A stretch of DNA of 64,000 bases from Arthrobacter mobilis (GTDB lineage Bacteria; Actinomycetota; Actinomycetes; Actinomycetales; Micrococcaceae): positions 62,001 through 126,000 of the forward strand of contig NZ_JAAZSQ010000001.1 in NCBI RefSeq assembly GCF_012395835.1, read 5' to 3'. This document shows positions 8,447 through 15,962 of the stretch, piece after piece (within the stretch, counting starts at the first letter, position 1; every line of letters begins with the position of its first letter). The notes beneath the pieces were generated by a model. It saw only the letters and a program-made list of their open reading frames with translations, did not search any database and was not told the DNA's origin. The translations under genes were made by a program, and so were the position numbers.

Positions 8447-9211
8447 ATGCCACTCACCCTTTCCCGGGCAGTCTCCGCCGCCGGAGACTCCACGGATGTG
8501 CTCGCCGCAGCCAACCTGCCCGTGCTCTGGATCTGCGCCGCCGGCGTCTTCGCCGTGATCATCGTCCAGTCCGTGATCTACATGAAGGCCGCCCGCAAGG
8601 CAGCCCCGGCCGCCGGGATCACGTCGGCCGAAATCGGCATCTCCTTCCGCTCCGGTGCGGTGGCCGCCATCGGCCCCTCCCTCGCCGTCGTCATGGTGGC
8701 CATCGCCCTGCTGGCCGTCTTCGGCACCCCGGCCGTGCTGGTCCGCATCGGCCTGATCGGCTCCGCCGCCTACGAGACCGGCGCCGCCAGCATTGCCGCC
8801 GGTACCGCCGGGGCCGAGCTCGGCGGACCGAGCTACACGCAGAACATCTTCGCCATCGCCTTCTTCGCCATGAGCATGGGCGGAGCCATGTGGATGCTTG
8901 CCACCCTGCTGCTCACCCCGCTGATGAAGCGCGGCGGCACCAAGCTGGCCAAGGTCAACCCCGTGGCCATGGCGATCGTCCCCGGCGCAGCCCTGCTGGG
9001 TGCCTTCATGGCCCTGGGCATCGCCGAGGTGCCCAAGTCCATGGTTCACGTCTATGCGCTGGCCACCTCCGCCGCGGTCATGGGCCTGTGCGCCTTCGTC
9101 GGACGCAACCCGAAGCACACCTGGCTGCGCGAATGGGGCCTGGGCTTCGCCATCGTCGCCGGCCTGGTGGTGGCCTTCATGGCCCACACCGCCGCCGCCC
9201 CCGCCGCCTGA
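8447..9211 (+). CDS. DUF5058 family integral membrane protein
   Basis: This 254-residue protein has about seven hydrophobic segments; the first (LWICAAGVFAVIIVQSVIYM) follows a short polar N-terminus. The small-residue-rich core, ISFRSGAVAAIGPSLAVVMV and a later PSYTQNIFAIAFFAMSMGGA, matches my memory of DUF5058. An open frame extends upstream, but the hydrophobic homology begins only near ATG 8447. The gene is followed by a second membrane-protein gene and an M20 amidohydrolase on the same strand with short gaps (35 bases each). This arrangement suggests a two-component small-solute carrier supplying an N-acyl or amidated substrate to the hydrolase; that role is inferred. Confidence 0.8.
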   Translation: MPLTLSRAVSAAGDSTDVLAAANLPVLWICAAGVFAVIIVQSVIYMKAARKAAPAAGITSAEIGISFRSGAVAAIGPSLAVVMVAIALLAVFGTPAVLVRIGLIGSAAYETGAASIAAGTAGAELGGPSYTQNIFAIAFFAMSMGGAMWMLATLLLTPLMKRGGTKLAKVNPVAMAIVPGAALLGAFMALGIAEVPKSMVHVYALATSAAVMGLCAFVGRNPKHTWLREWGLGFAIVAGLVVAFMAHTAAAPAA

Positions 9212-9246
9212 TCCGCCTGCCGGAACGCACCCCTAAGGAACGCACC

Positions 9247-9987
9247 ATGTCTGTCAGCACCTCTGTTTCCGCTACCGGCACGGCAGCCGGGTCCGAGCAG
9301 CAGCTCGCCGAATTCGACCGCACCACCTCCCGCTGGGGCCGGGCGACCATGCTCGCCGGCCTGGCCATCTCCATGGCCGGGCCGCTGTACCTGATCTTCT
9401 TCACCGGCCTGGACATCAGCGCAGGCCAGCTGTGGACCGCCTTCGCCGCAGTGGCTGCGGTGTTCGCGATCATCTGGATCGTCGAACCGGTCACCTACTT
9501 CCCGATCCTGGGTCCGGCCGCCATGTACCAGGCATTCATGATCGGCAACATCTCCAGCAAGCTCCTGCCCTCCGCCCTGGTCGCGCAGAACCGGATCGGC
9601 GCCCAGCCCGGCACCCGCCGCGGCGACTTCGCCGCCGTCGCCGCCATCTGCGGCGCAGCCGCCATCCACCTGCTGTCGCTGACGGTGTTCGTCGGCATCC
9701 TCGGCACCTGGCTGATCAGCATGATCCCGCCCCAGATCATCGACGTGGCCCGGCTGTACATCCTGCCCTCGGTCATGGGCGCGGTCATCGTGCAGTCCAT
9801 CCTGACCATCAAGCAGCCGCGAATCACCCTGATCGCCGTCGCCATGGCCGTGCTGGTCCAGTTCGTCCTGCTGCCGCTGGCGCCGGGCATCGCCTTCCTG
9901 ACCACCGGCATCGCCGTGATCGCGACCATTGCGGTCTCGTGGCTGGCCCGGGACCGCAAGGCCGCCACCGCGGCCGCAGCCAAGTAA
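9247..9987 (+). CDS. integral membrane protein, probable partner of the DUF5058 protein
   Basis: This 246-residue protein has a 30-residue polar N-terminus and about six hydrophobic segments (AMLAGLAISMAGPLYLIFF-like, AFAAVAAVFAIIWIVEP, LTVFVGILGTWLISMI, and a hydrophobic C-terminal pair). Loop features are PVTYFPILGPAAMYQAFMIG and RIGAQPGTRRGDF. I do not know a named family. The gene sits 35 bases after the DUF5058 gene and 35 bases before the M20 hydrolase gene, with a CTAAGGAACG ribosome site, so the three form one operon. Two small complementary membrane proteins encoded together suggest a heteromeric transporter. Confidence 0.78.
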   Translation: MSVSTSVSATGTAAGSEQQLAEFDRTTSRWGRATMLAGLAISMAGPLYLIFFTGLDISAGQLWTAFAAVAAVFAIIWIVEPVTYFPILGPAAMYQAFMIGNISSKLLPSALVAQNRIGAQPGTRRGDFAAVAAICGAAAIHLLSLTVFVGILGTWLISMIPPQIIDVARLYILPSVMGAVIVQSILTIKQPRITLIAVAMAVLVQFVLLPLAPGIAFLTTGIAVIATIAVSWLARDRKAATAAAAK

Positions 9988-10022
9988 GACCCCGCACGGA
10001 ACCGACAGGAGAGACCGATACG

Positions 10023-11273
10023 ATGACCCTCAACGCCCTCACCGACCTCGAGGCGGCCACCCGGCCGGTGCTGACCGACCAGCTGCGCGCCGGACTGCAC
10101 GAGCTCTACAAGCACCTGCACGCGCACCCGGAGCTGTCCATGCAGGAGCACAACACCGCGGAGCTGATCGAAGAGCACCTGACCGGCCTGGGGATCGAGA
10201 ACTTCCGCTGCGGCGGAACCGGCGTGGTGGGGGTGCTGCGCAACGGCGAGGGTCCCGTGGTCGGTTTCCGCGCCGACACCGACGCCCTGCCGATCCTGGA
10301 AGACACCGGCCTGGAATATGCCAGCACCGACACCGGCATCCTGCCGGACGGCACCGAGGTCCCGGTCATGCACGGCTGCGGCCACGACACCCACACCTCG
10401 GTGCTGCTGACCGTCGCCCGCATGTTCGTCGAAAACCCCGGCGCCTGGGCCGGCACCCTGGTGCTGATCTTCCAGCCCGGCGAGGAAACCGGCGCCGGTG
10501 CCGCGGCCATGGTGGCCGACGGGCTCTGGGACCGTGCCCCGAAGCCGGAAATCGTCTACGGCCAGCACGTGATGCCCGGCCTCGCCGGCACCGCGTCCCT
10601 GTCCGTGGGCACCGCCATGGCCATGGCCGATTCGCTCAAGGTCACCGTCCACGGCCGGCAGTCCCACGGCTCCCAGCCGCAGGACGCCATCGACCCGCTG
10701 GTCCTCGGCGCGCACATGGTGGTCCGGCTGCAGACCATCGTCTCGCGCGAACTGGACCCGCGGCAGGCTGCCGTCGTCACCGTGGGAACCTTCCACGGCG
10801 GGCTGAAGGAAAACATTATTCCGGCATCCGCCGAGTTCACGCTGAACATCCGCACCTTCGACGACGACGTCCGGGCCCGCGTGCTCGCCGCCGTGCGGCG
10901 CATCATCGCGGCCGAGGCCGCCGCCTCCGGCGCCCCGGATCCGGAGATCGAGGAGCTCTACACCTTCCCCGCCTGCTACAACGAGCCGGCCGAGGCCGAG
11001 GCCGTGGCCGAGGTGCTGCGCGCCGCGCTGGGGGAGGAGGCCGTCTCCGTGGTGCCGCCGGTGATGGGCAGCGAGGACTTCGGCCACCTCGCCGCGGCCA
11101 TCGGCGTGCCCGCCGTGTACTGGTGCTTCGGCGGACATTCCGCCGAGGTGCTCGACGGCGAGGGGCCCGTGCCGGTGAACCACTCGCCGTTCTTCGCCCC
11201 CGTCATGGAGCCCACCCTCACCACCGGGGTCAACGCCGCCGTGGCAGCGCTGATGGCGCGGCTGGGCCGCTGA
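10023..11273 (+). CDS. M20 family amidohydrolase (metallopeptidase)
   Basis: This 416-residue enzyme belongs to the M20D hippurate hydrolase/IAA-amino-acid hydrolase group, which removes acyl groups from amino acids with two metal ions. Visible metal-binding motifs are MHGCGHDTHTS (residues 116-126), FQPGEETGAGA with the catalytic Glu pair, and GSEDFGHL plus the late H in CFGGHSAE. The lid/dimerisation domain follows QSHGSQPQDAIDP. Length is standard. The AGGAGAG ribosome site sits 10 bases before the ATG. As last gene of the DUF5058 operon it probably acts in the cytoplasm on the imported substrate. A perfect hairpin follows the stop. Confidence 0.93.
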   Translation: MTLNALTDLEAATRPVLTDQLRAGLHELYKHLHAHPELSMQEHNTAELIEEHLTGLGIENFRCGGTGVVGVLRNGEGPVVGFRADTDALPILEDTGLEYASTDTGILPDGTEVPVMHGCGHDTHTSVLLTVARMFVENPGAWAGTLVLIFQPGEETGAGAAAMVADGLWDRAPKPEIVYGQHVMPGLAGTASLSVGTAMAMADSLKVTVHGRQSHGSQPQDAIDPLVLGAHMVVRLQTIVSRELDPRQAAVVTVGTFHGGLKENIIPASAEFTLNIRTFDDDVRARVLAAVRRIIAAEAAASGAPDPEIEELYTFPACYNEPAEAEAVAEVLRAALGEEAVSVVPPVMGSEDFGHLAAAIGVPAVYWCFGGHSAEVLDGEGPVPVNHSPFFAPVMEPTLTTGVNAAVAALMARLGR

Positions 11274-11281
11274 CGCTGCTT

Positions 11282-11321
11282 CGCCGGTGCGCCGCAGGGA
11301 CTTCCCTGCGGCGCACCGGCG
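11282..11321. terminator. perfect 19-bp hairpin after the M20 gene
   Basis: Arms 11282-11300 and 11303-11321 are exact reverse complements (CGCCGGTGCGCCGCAGGGA on the left) around a two-base CT centre, followed by TTTAA. It lies between convergent genes (M20 hydrolase and DUF2231 protein) and can serve both. Confidence 0.85.
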
Positions 11322-11350
11322 TTTAACCGGCGGCTCACCGGAGAAACCGC

Positions 11351-11857
11351 CTACCGGGTGAAGCCCTCGCGCTGGGTCTGCTCGTCGGCCACCCGCACCC
11401 CGTAGCGGTAGGCCAGCTCCCCGCCGAGATAGCCCGATACCCCGAGCAGCGCCAGGGCGACGAGGCTGATGATGAACCCGGCGATGCTGATCTCGTCGAA
11501 ACCTGCGCCGGAGCGGACCAGGAAACCGGCCACGAACAAGGCGGTCACCGCCAGATTGAGCGCCATGTGGGTCAGTCCCGTCTTGTGGGCCCTGGTGCCG
11601 CGCTCCAGCTGCGAGAAGTCGAGGAAGCCGAAGACGGCAGCGGCCAGGGCACCGATGATGCCGATGCCGATCAGCCACAGCGCGCCGCGTTCGAAGACGG
11701 CCACCTCGCCGGTGAAGATGGCCACCAGGTCGAAGACCAGGCTGGCGATCCAGGCGCCGAGGGGGATGGGGATCAGCATCGCATGGAAGGGGTGGCCGTA
11801 GGGGCCGGCCAGGGCGGTCCGGGGCCGCTTGGCGCGCTGCAGGGATGACTCGTTCAT
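11351..11857 (-). CDS. DUF2231 family membrane protein
   Basis: This 168-residue protein has four transmembrane helices (about residues 28-48, 60-80, 95-112 and 122-142). The motif GHPFHAMLIPIPLGAWIASL near the N-terminus, with conserved His and Pro, is the DUF2231 signature; the family is thought to include haem-associated membrane proteins, without a settled function. The C-terminus is a charged cytoplasmic tail. The start at 11857 follows AAAGGGGAATACCA. The gene stands alone, converging on the M20 operon terminator. Confidence 0.85.
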   Translation of the reverse strand: MNESSLQRAKRPRTALAGPYGHPFHAMLIPIPLGAWIASLVFDLVAIFTGEVAVFERGALWLIGIGIIGALAAAVFGFLDFSQLERGTRAHKTGLTHMALNLAVTALFVAGFLVRSGAGFDEISIAGFIISLVALALLGVSGYLGGELAYRYGVRVADEQTQREGFTR

Positions 11858-12038
11858 TGGTATTCCCCTTTCACTCGGTGCCGGCGGAGTGCCCCGTTGC
11901 CCCACATGCTTCCACCTGGGCCGGGGCCTGTCACGGGCGGATTGTTGCCGCGGGTACTTATGGCGGCAGATAGGGCGACGGCGTCCGGGCGGCACCGGCT
12001 CGGACCGGGCGGCGTGCGCTTCACCGGACGGGACGTAC

Positions 12039-13703
12039 CTAGCCTGGCGGATTGGGCCGGGGCGGCGGCTGTGGTACCGGGAGGGGATCCTGGCTGGTCT
12101 CCGCGGGAACCTCAGGCGCTGGCAGTGTGCCACCGGTTGCCTCGCAGGCTACGTGCAGTTCGGCGGACGCAGGCAGGCCGGCGTCCCGGTACCTGTTCCG
12201 CAGGGGTTTTCGCTCCGGGTCGACGTAGGCAGGCGGAATAACCCAGGGGACGCCGTCCCGCATGACGATCTGCCAGTCACCTTCGTGGATCAGGTGGTGG
12301 TGGAACGGGCAGAGCAGGCAGCCATTGCCCGTGCAGGTACGGCCACCCTTTTCCCACCATTTGGCGTGGTGGGCCTCGGTCCACATGGCCGGGACCGGGC
12401 AGGCGGGGAAGATGCAGCCACCGTCGCGGGCGACCAGGGCCCGGCGCATGGCCGGGGTGAACAGCCGCTGGGCGCGTCCGACGTCGAGCACTTCGCCCCT
12501 GCCGCCGAGGACCACCGGAATGAGGTCCGCGTCGCAGGCGATCTTCCGGACGGTCTTGGCGCTGACGAGGCCGCCGAAGACGGCCTGGCCGGTCCCACCG
12601 AGCTGCTTCTCCAGGTCCTCGTAGCCGATGGTGATCATGACCTGCGGGCGGTGGCCGCCCGTGGCCGGGAGTTTGTCCGCGGCCAGGGCGATCCGGCAGG
12701 CGCCGACCAGGCCGTCGAGCAGTTTCTGGGCGCGGGTGGGCTCGGCCGGCACCGGCAGTAGATTGCCGGCTGCATCCACGGCGACGGCGGCGCGGGCTTC
12801 CCGGGCCCCGGTTCCAGCCGGCAGCTCTTCCGCACCGGTGCCGCCCCCGCCCGCATTGTCCTCCTGGCCGCCGCTTTCGCCTCCGGTTTCCGGGGAGAAC
12901 GTGTGGCGCAGCCGCGGATTGGCCGCGGTATTCATGACCGTGACCAGGTATTCGTACTGCTCGTCCGTGGCCGCGATTTCCAGCCGGTGCAGTCCGTTCC
13001 GTTTTCCCCGGATGAATACGCCTTGCCTGGCCCGGAGCAATTCCTCGCTGGGTTCCTTGCCGTCCGGGTCCAGGCCTGTTTCCCAGCGCTTGATCACCGT
13101 ACGGAGGATGTCCACGTCGGCCTCGGCGGCCTGCAAGGTCAGCATCTGTTCCATGGCCTGCAGGTCCCCGGTCTGGGCCACAGGCCGGACCCGCTCGACG
13201 GCGTCACGGATGAGCGTGGCTGCCTGCCCGCCGACGTGCCCTCCGGCCAGCGCCGCGCCAAGCTGCGGCAGCCTGGCCGGTGCCTCTTCTCCGCTCATCA
13301 GGGTGGCGGGCAGGGTGCTCTCGCCCAGCCGCAGCCGCCGCCGCGCCTCGCCGAGGCTGATCTTCAGGCGCTTGCGCAGGTACTCGGCGGTGTCCCTGAA
13401 CTCGGTCTGCCTGCGCCTGCCGTTGTCCTCATGATCTTCGGCCGGATCGGCCCAGGTGAAGCGGCGGCCGGTTTCACCTACGGCGGCGATGTTCTGCTTT
13501 TCCAAGGCGTGTGCGCCAATGACCTGCAATTGGTCTACCGTCGTCGACAGTTCTTCCACTGCGGCCACGGTATCTGCCAATTCCCGGATGGAAAGCAGCA
13601 GGCAGTCCTTCCGGAAATGTTCGCTGAATTCCTGCAATTCGCGCCGCAACGAACGGAGGAAGTCTGCTGCTTCCTGCGACGGTTCGTACGGGGCGACGGC
13701 CAT
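12039..13703 (-). CDS. DUF222 / HNH endonuclease domain protein (13E12 repeat family)
   Basis: This 554-residue protein has an N-terminal helical DUF222 region (about residues 1-330; FRKDCLLLSIRELADTVAAV, LKISLGEARRRLRLGESTLP). An acidic Gly/Glu linker (SGGQEDNAGGGGTGAEELPA) is followed by a C-terminal HNH nuclease domain. The HNH residues are seen in DGGCIFPACPVPAMWTEAHH and LLCPFHHHLIHEGDW, with paired cysteines for zinc. Such genes are multicopy in Arthrobacter and mycobacteria; many behave like mobile or selfish nuclease genes, but no function is firmly known. No ribosome site precedes the ATG; a good -35/-10 pair ends six bases before it, implying a leaderless transcript. Confidence 0.93.
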   Translation of the reverse strand: MAVAPYEPSQEAADFLRSLRRELQEFSEHFRKDCLLLSIRELADTVAAVEELSTTVDQLQVIGAHALEKQNIAAVGETGRRFTWADPAEDHEDNGRRRQTEFRDTAEYLRKRLKISLGEARRRLRLGESTLPATLMSGEEAPARLPQLGAALAGGHVGGQAATLIRDAVERVRPVAQTGDLQAMEQMLTLQAAEADVDILRTVIKRWETGLDPDGKEPSEELLRARQGVFIRGKRNGLHRLEIAATDEQYEYLVTVMNTAANPRLRHTFSPETGGESGGQEDNAGGGGTGAEELPAGTGAREARAAVAVDAAGNLLPVPAEPTRAQKLLDGLVGACRIALAADKLPATGGHRPQVMITIGYEDLEKQLGGTGQAVFGGLVSAKTVRKIACDADLIPVVLGGRGEVLDVGRAQRLFTPAMRRALVARDGGCIFPACPVPAMWTEAHHAKWWEKGGRTCTGNGCLLCPFHHHLIHEGDWQIVMRDGVPWVIPPAYVDPERKPLRNRYRDAGLPASAELHVACEATGGTLPAPEVPAETSQDPLPVPQPPPRPNPPG

Positions 13704-13709
13704 GCAGTT

Positions 13710-13738
13710 ATTCTATCGATCATATGTTCTAATGTCAG
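13710..13738 (-). promoter_or_regulatory. promoter for a leaderless DUF222/HNH mRNA
   Basis: On the minus strand CTGACA (13738-13733), a 17-base spacer and TAGAAT (13715-13710) match the sigma-70 consensus at 5/6 in each box. Six bases later comes the ATG, which places transcription start on or next to the start codon. Confidence 0.6.
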
Positions 13739-13865
13739 CAAATATTTTCCCTTGTGTAGGAATAGTGGCGTGGGAAATACGCAGCAATAGCCGAGGAGGA
13801 ATTCCGGAATTCGCCCGGATATTGATGGGGAAATACGTTTCATGGGAGCATACCGGCAGCAGCAG

Positions 13866-13892
13866 GGGCCGGCTTCATGGCGAAGCCGGCCC
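13866..13892. terminator. hairpin downstream of the 119-aa gene
   Basis: GGGCCGGCTTC (13866-13876) and GAAGCCGGCCC (13882-13892) pair perfectly around a five-base loop, 21 bases after the stop of the minus-strand gene. No T-run follows, so the assignment rests on position and stem strength. Confidence 0.6.
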
Positions 13893-13913
13893 TGCGCAGA
13901 AGCCTGAGCCCGG

Positions 13914-14273
13914 TCAGCCGGTGCAGGGCCGGACTTGCTCCAGCCCGGCGAGGTTGAAGACGAGGCTGCCGTGGTTGCTCGCCACGGACAGCGCCCGGAA
14001 CTCCGGGCTCCAGATCCCCTCGCCGTCCTGTCCTTGGAAGATCTCCACGAGCCGGGCAGCCCTGTGGTGCCAGAACAGCCGCGGTTCGCCCTGGGCAGCG
14101 AACTGGACGAGGCCAAGCTCCGGTTCAACATGGACGTCGACCGGCAGTCGGGACTCGTCCCGCAGGGCCTTCTGAGCCTGGATCCAGTGGACCTGGTGTC
14201 CGGGTCGGAAGGTGGAGCAACCGGAGGACTGTCCGAAGATCAGGTGGTGCGGGATGGCGTTGTTGCTGGGCAT
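13914..14273 (-). CDS. hypothetical protein, 119 aa
   Basis: This 119-residue soluble protein starts at ATG 14273 directly after an excellent AAGGGAG ribosome site; a start six codons upstream is less likely. The sequence (NAIPHHLIFGQSSGCSTFRP, then PELGLVQFAAQGEPRLFWHH, SPEFRALSVASNHGSLVFNL) alternates hydrophobic residues like a beta-sandwich or double-psi fold and contains several His. No signal peptide or catalytic motif is seen, and I do not recognise a family. A hairpin follows the stop, so the gene is probably monocistronic. Confidence 0.7.
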   Translation of the reverse strand: MPSNNAIPHHLIFGQSSGCSTFRPGHQVHWIQAQKALRDESRLPVDVHVEPELGLVQFAAQGEPRLFWHHRAARLVEIFQGQDGEGIWSPEFRALSVASNHGSLVFNLAGLEQVRPCTG

Positions 14274-14572
14274 GCCAGCTCCCTTCGTCACGGCCCGGCG
14301 CGGCGGGCCACTCTTGCCCGGACCGGCTGGCCGCGGGCCGCTTCGTCATCCGAACCACCCGTGAGTCTGGGGTTGGTGTGTGCCGTGTCGGAGCATTGCC
14401 GCCGCGGTGCGCGGAGGCCGGCCACATCTCGTGAAGCTGTCTAGGAGCTTAGCAGCGGGCCCGGACAGTTTCCGGCAATGCGCGCGGGGCCGCAACACGC
14501 AGCCGCAACACAAAAGGGTGCCGGCAGCGGCCCGAAGCCGCTGCCGGCACCCCGGCACCTCACCTATTCCGC
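14274..14572. other. intergenic region with promoter space and terminator
   Basis: This stretch of about 300 bases separates two minus-strand genes. It must hold the promoter of the 119-aa gene on its left side and contains the permease terminator at 14511-14552. No open frame here has a convincing start or codon bias. Confidence 0.5.
14511..14552 (-). terminator. intrinsic terminator of the amidohydrolase/permease operon
   Basis: A perfect 16-bp stem (14516-14531 with 14537-14552, loop CCGAA) is followed on the minus strand by TTTTG. It lies 20 bases past the permease stop codon and has all features of a rho-independent terminator. Confidence 0.88.
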
Positions 14573-15949
14573 CTACGCCTCGCTGAAGGTCAGCTTCGGC
14601 GGCGCCTTTCTGAAACCCTTGGTCCGGAACGCCAGGAACAGCAGCCCGGCGGCCATCCACACCAGGCCGACCGTGAACGAGGACGGCGCCAGGGAAGTCC
14701 AGAGCCAGATGGTCAGGCCGAAGCCGACCAGCGGCAGCAGCAGGAACTTGACCAGGTCCGCTCCCGAGCGGCGCCGCTGGTCGACGACGAAGTGCTTGAC
14801 CACCGAGAGGTTCACCATCGAGAACGCGAAGAGCGCACCGAAGCTGATCATCGAGGCCGCCGTCTCCAGCGTCATGACCAGGCACAGCAGGGAGATGGCG
14901 GACACCGCCAGCGCCGCCGCCATCGGCGTCCCGAACTTTGGGTGGAGCCTGCCGAAGATCTGCGGCAGCAGCCCGTCCCGGCCCATTGCGTAGATGATGC
15001 GGGTGACGCTGACCTGGCTGGTCATGCCGGAGCCGATGCAGCCGGCCACGTAGATGGCCACGAAGAGCGAGGTCAGCAGGGTGCCGCCCACGTGGGCCAT
15101 GAGTTCGACGCCGGCCGAGTCCAGGTTGGTGAAGTTCTGCCAGTCCGGGAAGACCAGGGCGCCGACCCAGGCGACGAGGATGAAGATCAGGCCGCCGAAG
15201 ACGGTGGCCAGCACGATGGCGCGCGGGACGTTGCGCCGGGCATCCTTGGCGTCCTCGGCCAGGGTGGACACGGCGTCGAAGCCCAGGAAGGAGAGCGCGA
15301 GCACCGCGGCGCCGGCGAAGATCGGGCCGTAGCCGTCGGCGAAGGAGAAGGGCTCCAGCAGCGACGGCGCCCCGGCCGAGGCCAGCTGGTTCACCGACAG
15401 CGCCACGAACACCACGATCAGGACCATCGAGACCGCCACGATGGCCCCGCTGAACTTGCCCACGAAGTTGATCCCTAGGGCGTTCATGACCAGCACCAGC
15501 AGCAGGCCGGCGAGGGAGAAGACCCAGGCGGGCACGGACGGGAACTGCGTGTTCATGTAGATGCCGATCAGCAAGAAGTTGATCATCGGCAGGAACAGGT
15601 AGTCCAGCATGAGCGTCCAGCCGGTCATGAAGCCGACATGCCCGCCGAAGGTCTGCTGGGTGTAGGAATAGGCCGAACCGGCTGCCGGCACCGCCTGGGA
15701 CATCCGGGCGTAGCTGACGGCGGTGAAGATCATCGTGGCCAGCGCCACCACGTAGGCGGCCGCCAGATGGCCGCCGGTCATGTCGGTGACCAGGCCGTAG
15801 GTGGTGAACACGGTCACCGGCGCCATGTAGGTCAGGCCGAACAGGACCAGGACCCAGAGGCCGAGCACGCGCTTGAGCTGCGGCGGCTGGCTGGCCGCCG
15901 CGGCGGGGGCGGGGCCGGTGGTGCCGGCAGGGGTGGGGTTCAGGGACAT
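14573..15949 (-). CDS. APC superfamily amino acid/amine permease
   Basis: This 458-residue transporter has about 12 transmembrane helices. The first contains the APC motif GLTYMAPVTVFTTYGLVTDM. The family-typical SYARMSQAVPAAGSAYSY follows in helix 2, and a conserved region, ALSFLGFDAVSTLAEDAKDA, occurs near the middle. It is expected to import an amino acid or amine with protons. The gene starts 13 bases after the stop of the YtcJ-like amidohydrolase, so the two are co-transcribed, and the permease may bring in that enzyme's substrate. The ribosome site is weak (AGAAAG). An intrinsic terminator follows. Confidence 0.92.
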   Translation of the reverse strand: MSLNPTPAGTTGPAPAAAASQPPQLKRVLGLWVLVLFGLTYMAPVTVFTTYGLVTDMTGGHLAAAYVVALATMIFTAVSYARMSQAVPAAGSAYSYTQQTFGGHVGFMTGWTLMLDYLFLPMINFLLIGIYMNTQFPSVPAWVFSLAGLLLVLVMNALGINFVGKFSGAIVAVSMVLIVVFVALSVNQLASAGAPSLLEPFSFADGYGPIFAGAAVLALSFLGFDAVSTLAEDAKDARRNVPRAIVLATVFGGLIFILVAWVGALVFPDWQNFTNLDSAGVELMAHVGGTLLTSLFVAIYVAGCIGSGMTSQVSVTRIIYAMGRDGLLPQIFGRLHPKFGTPMAAALAVSAISLLCLVMTLETAASMISFGALFAFSMVNLSVVKHFVVDQRRRSGADLVKFLLLPLVGFGLTIWLWTSLAPSSFTVGLVWMAAGLLFLAFRTKGFRKAPPKLTFSEA

Positions 15950-15962
15950 CGTCGTCTTTCTG

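Noticed and set aside
9495-11678. long minus-strand open frame (over 700 codons)
   Set aside because: Antisense to the M20 hydrolase and partner membrane protein genes; sequence is His/Gly/Arg-rich with no domain.
12039-13703. DUF222/HNH gene as a CRISPR, intein or phage element
   Set aside because: No neighbouring phage, CRISPR or intein features; it is the multicopy actinobacterial 13E12 family.
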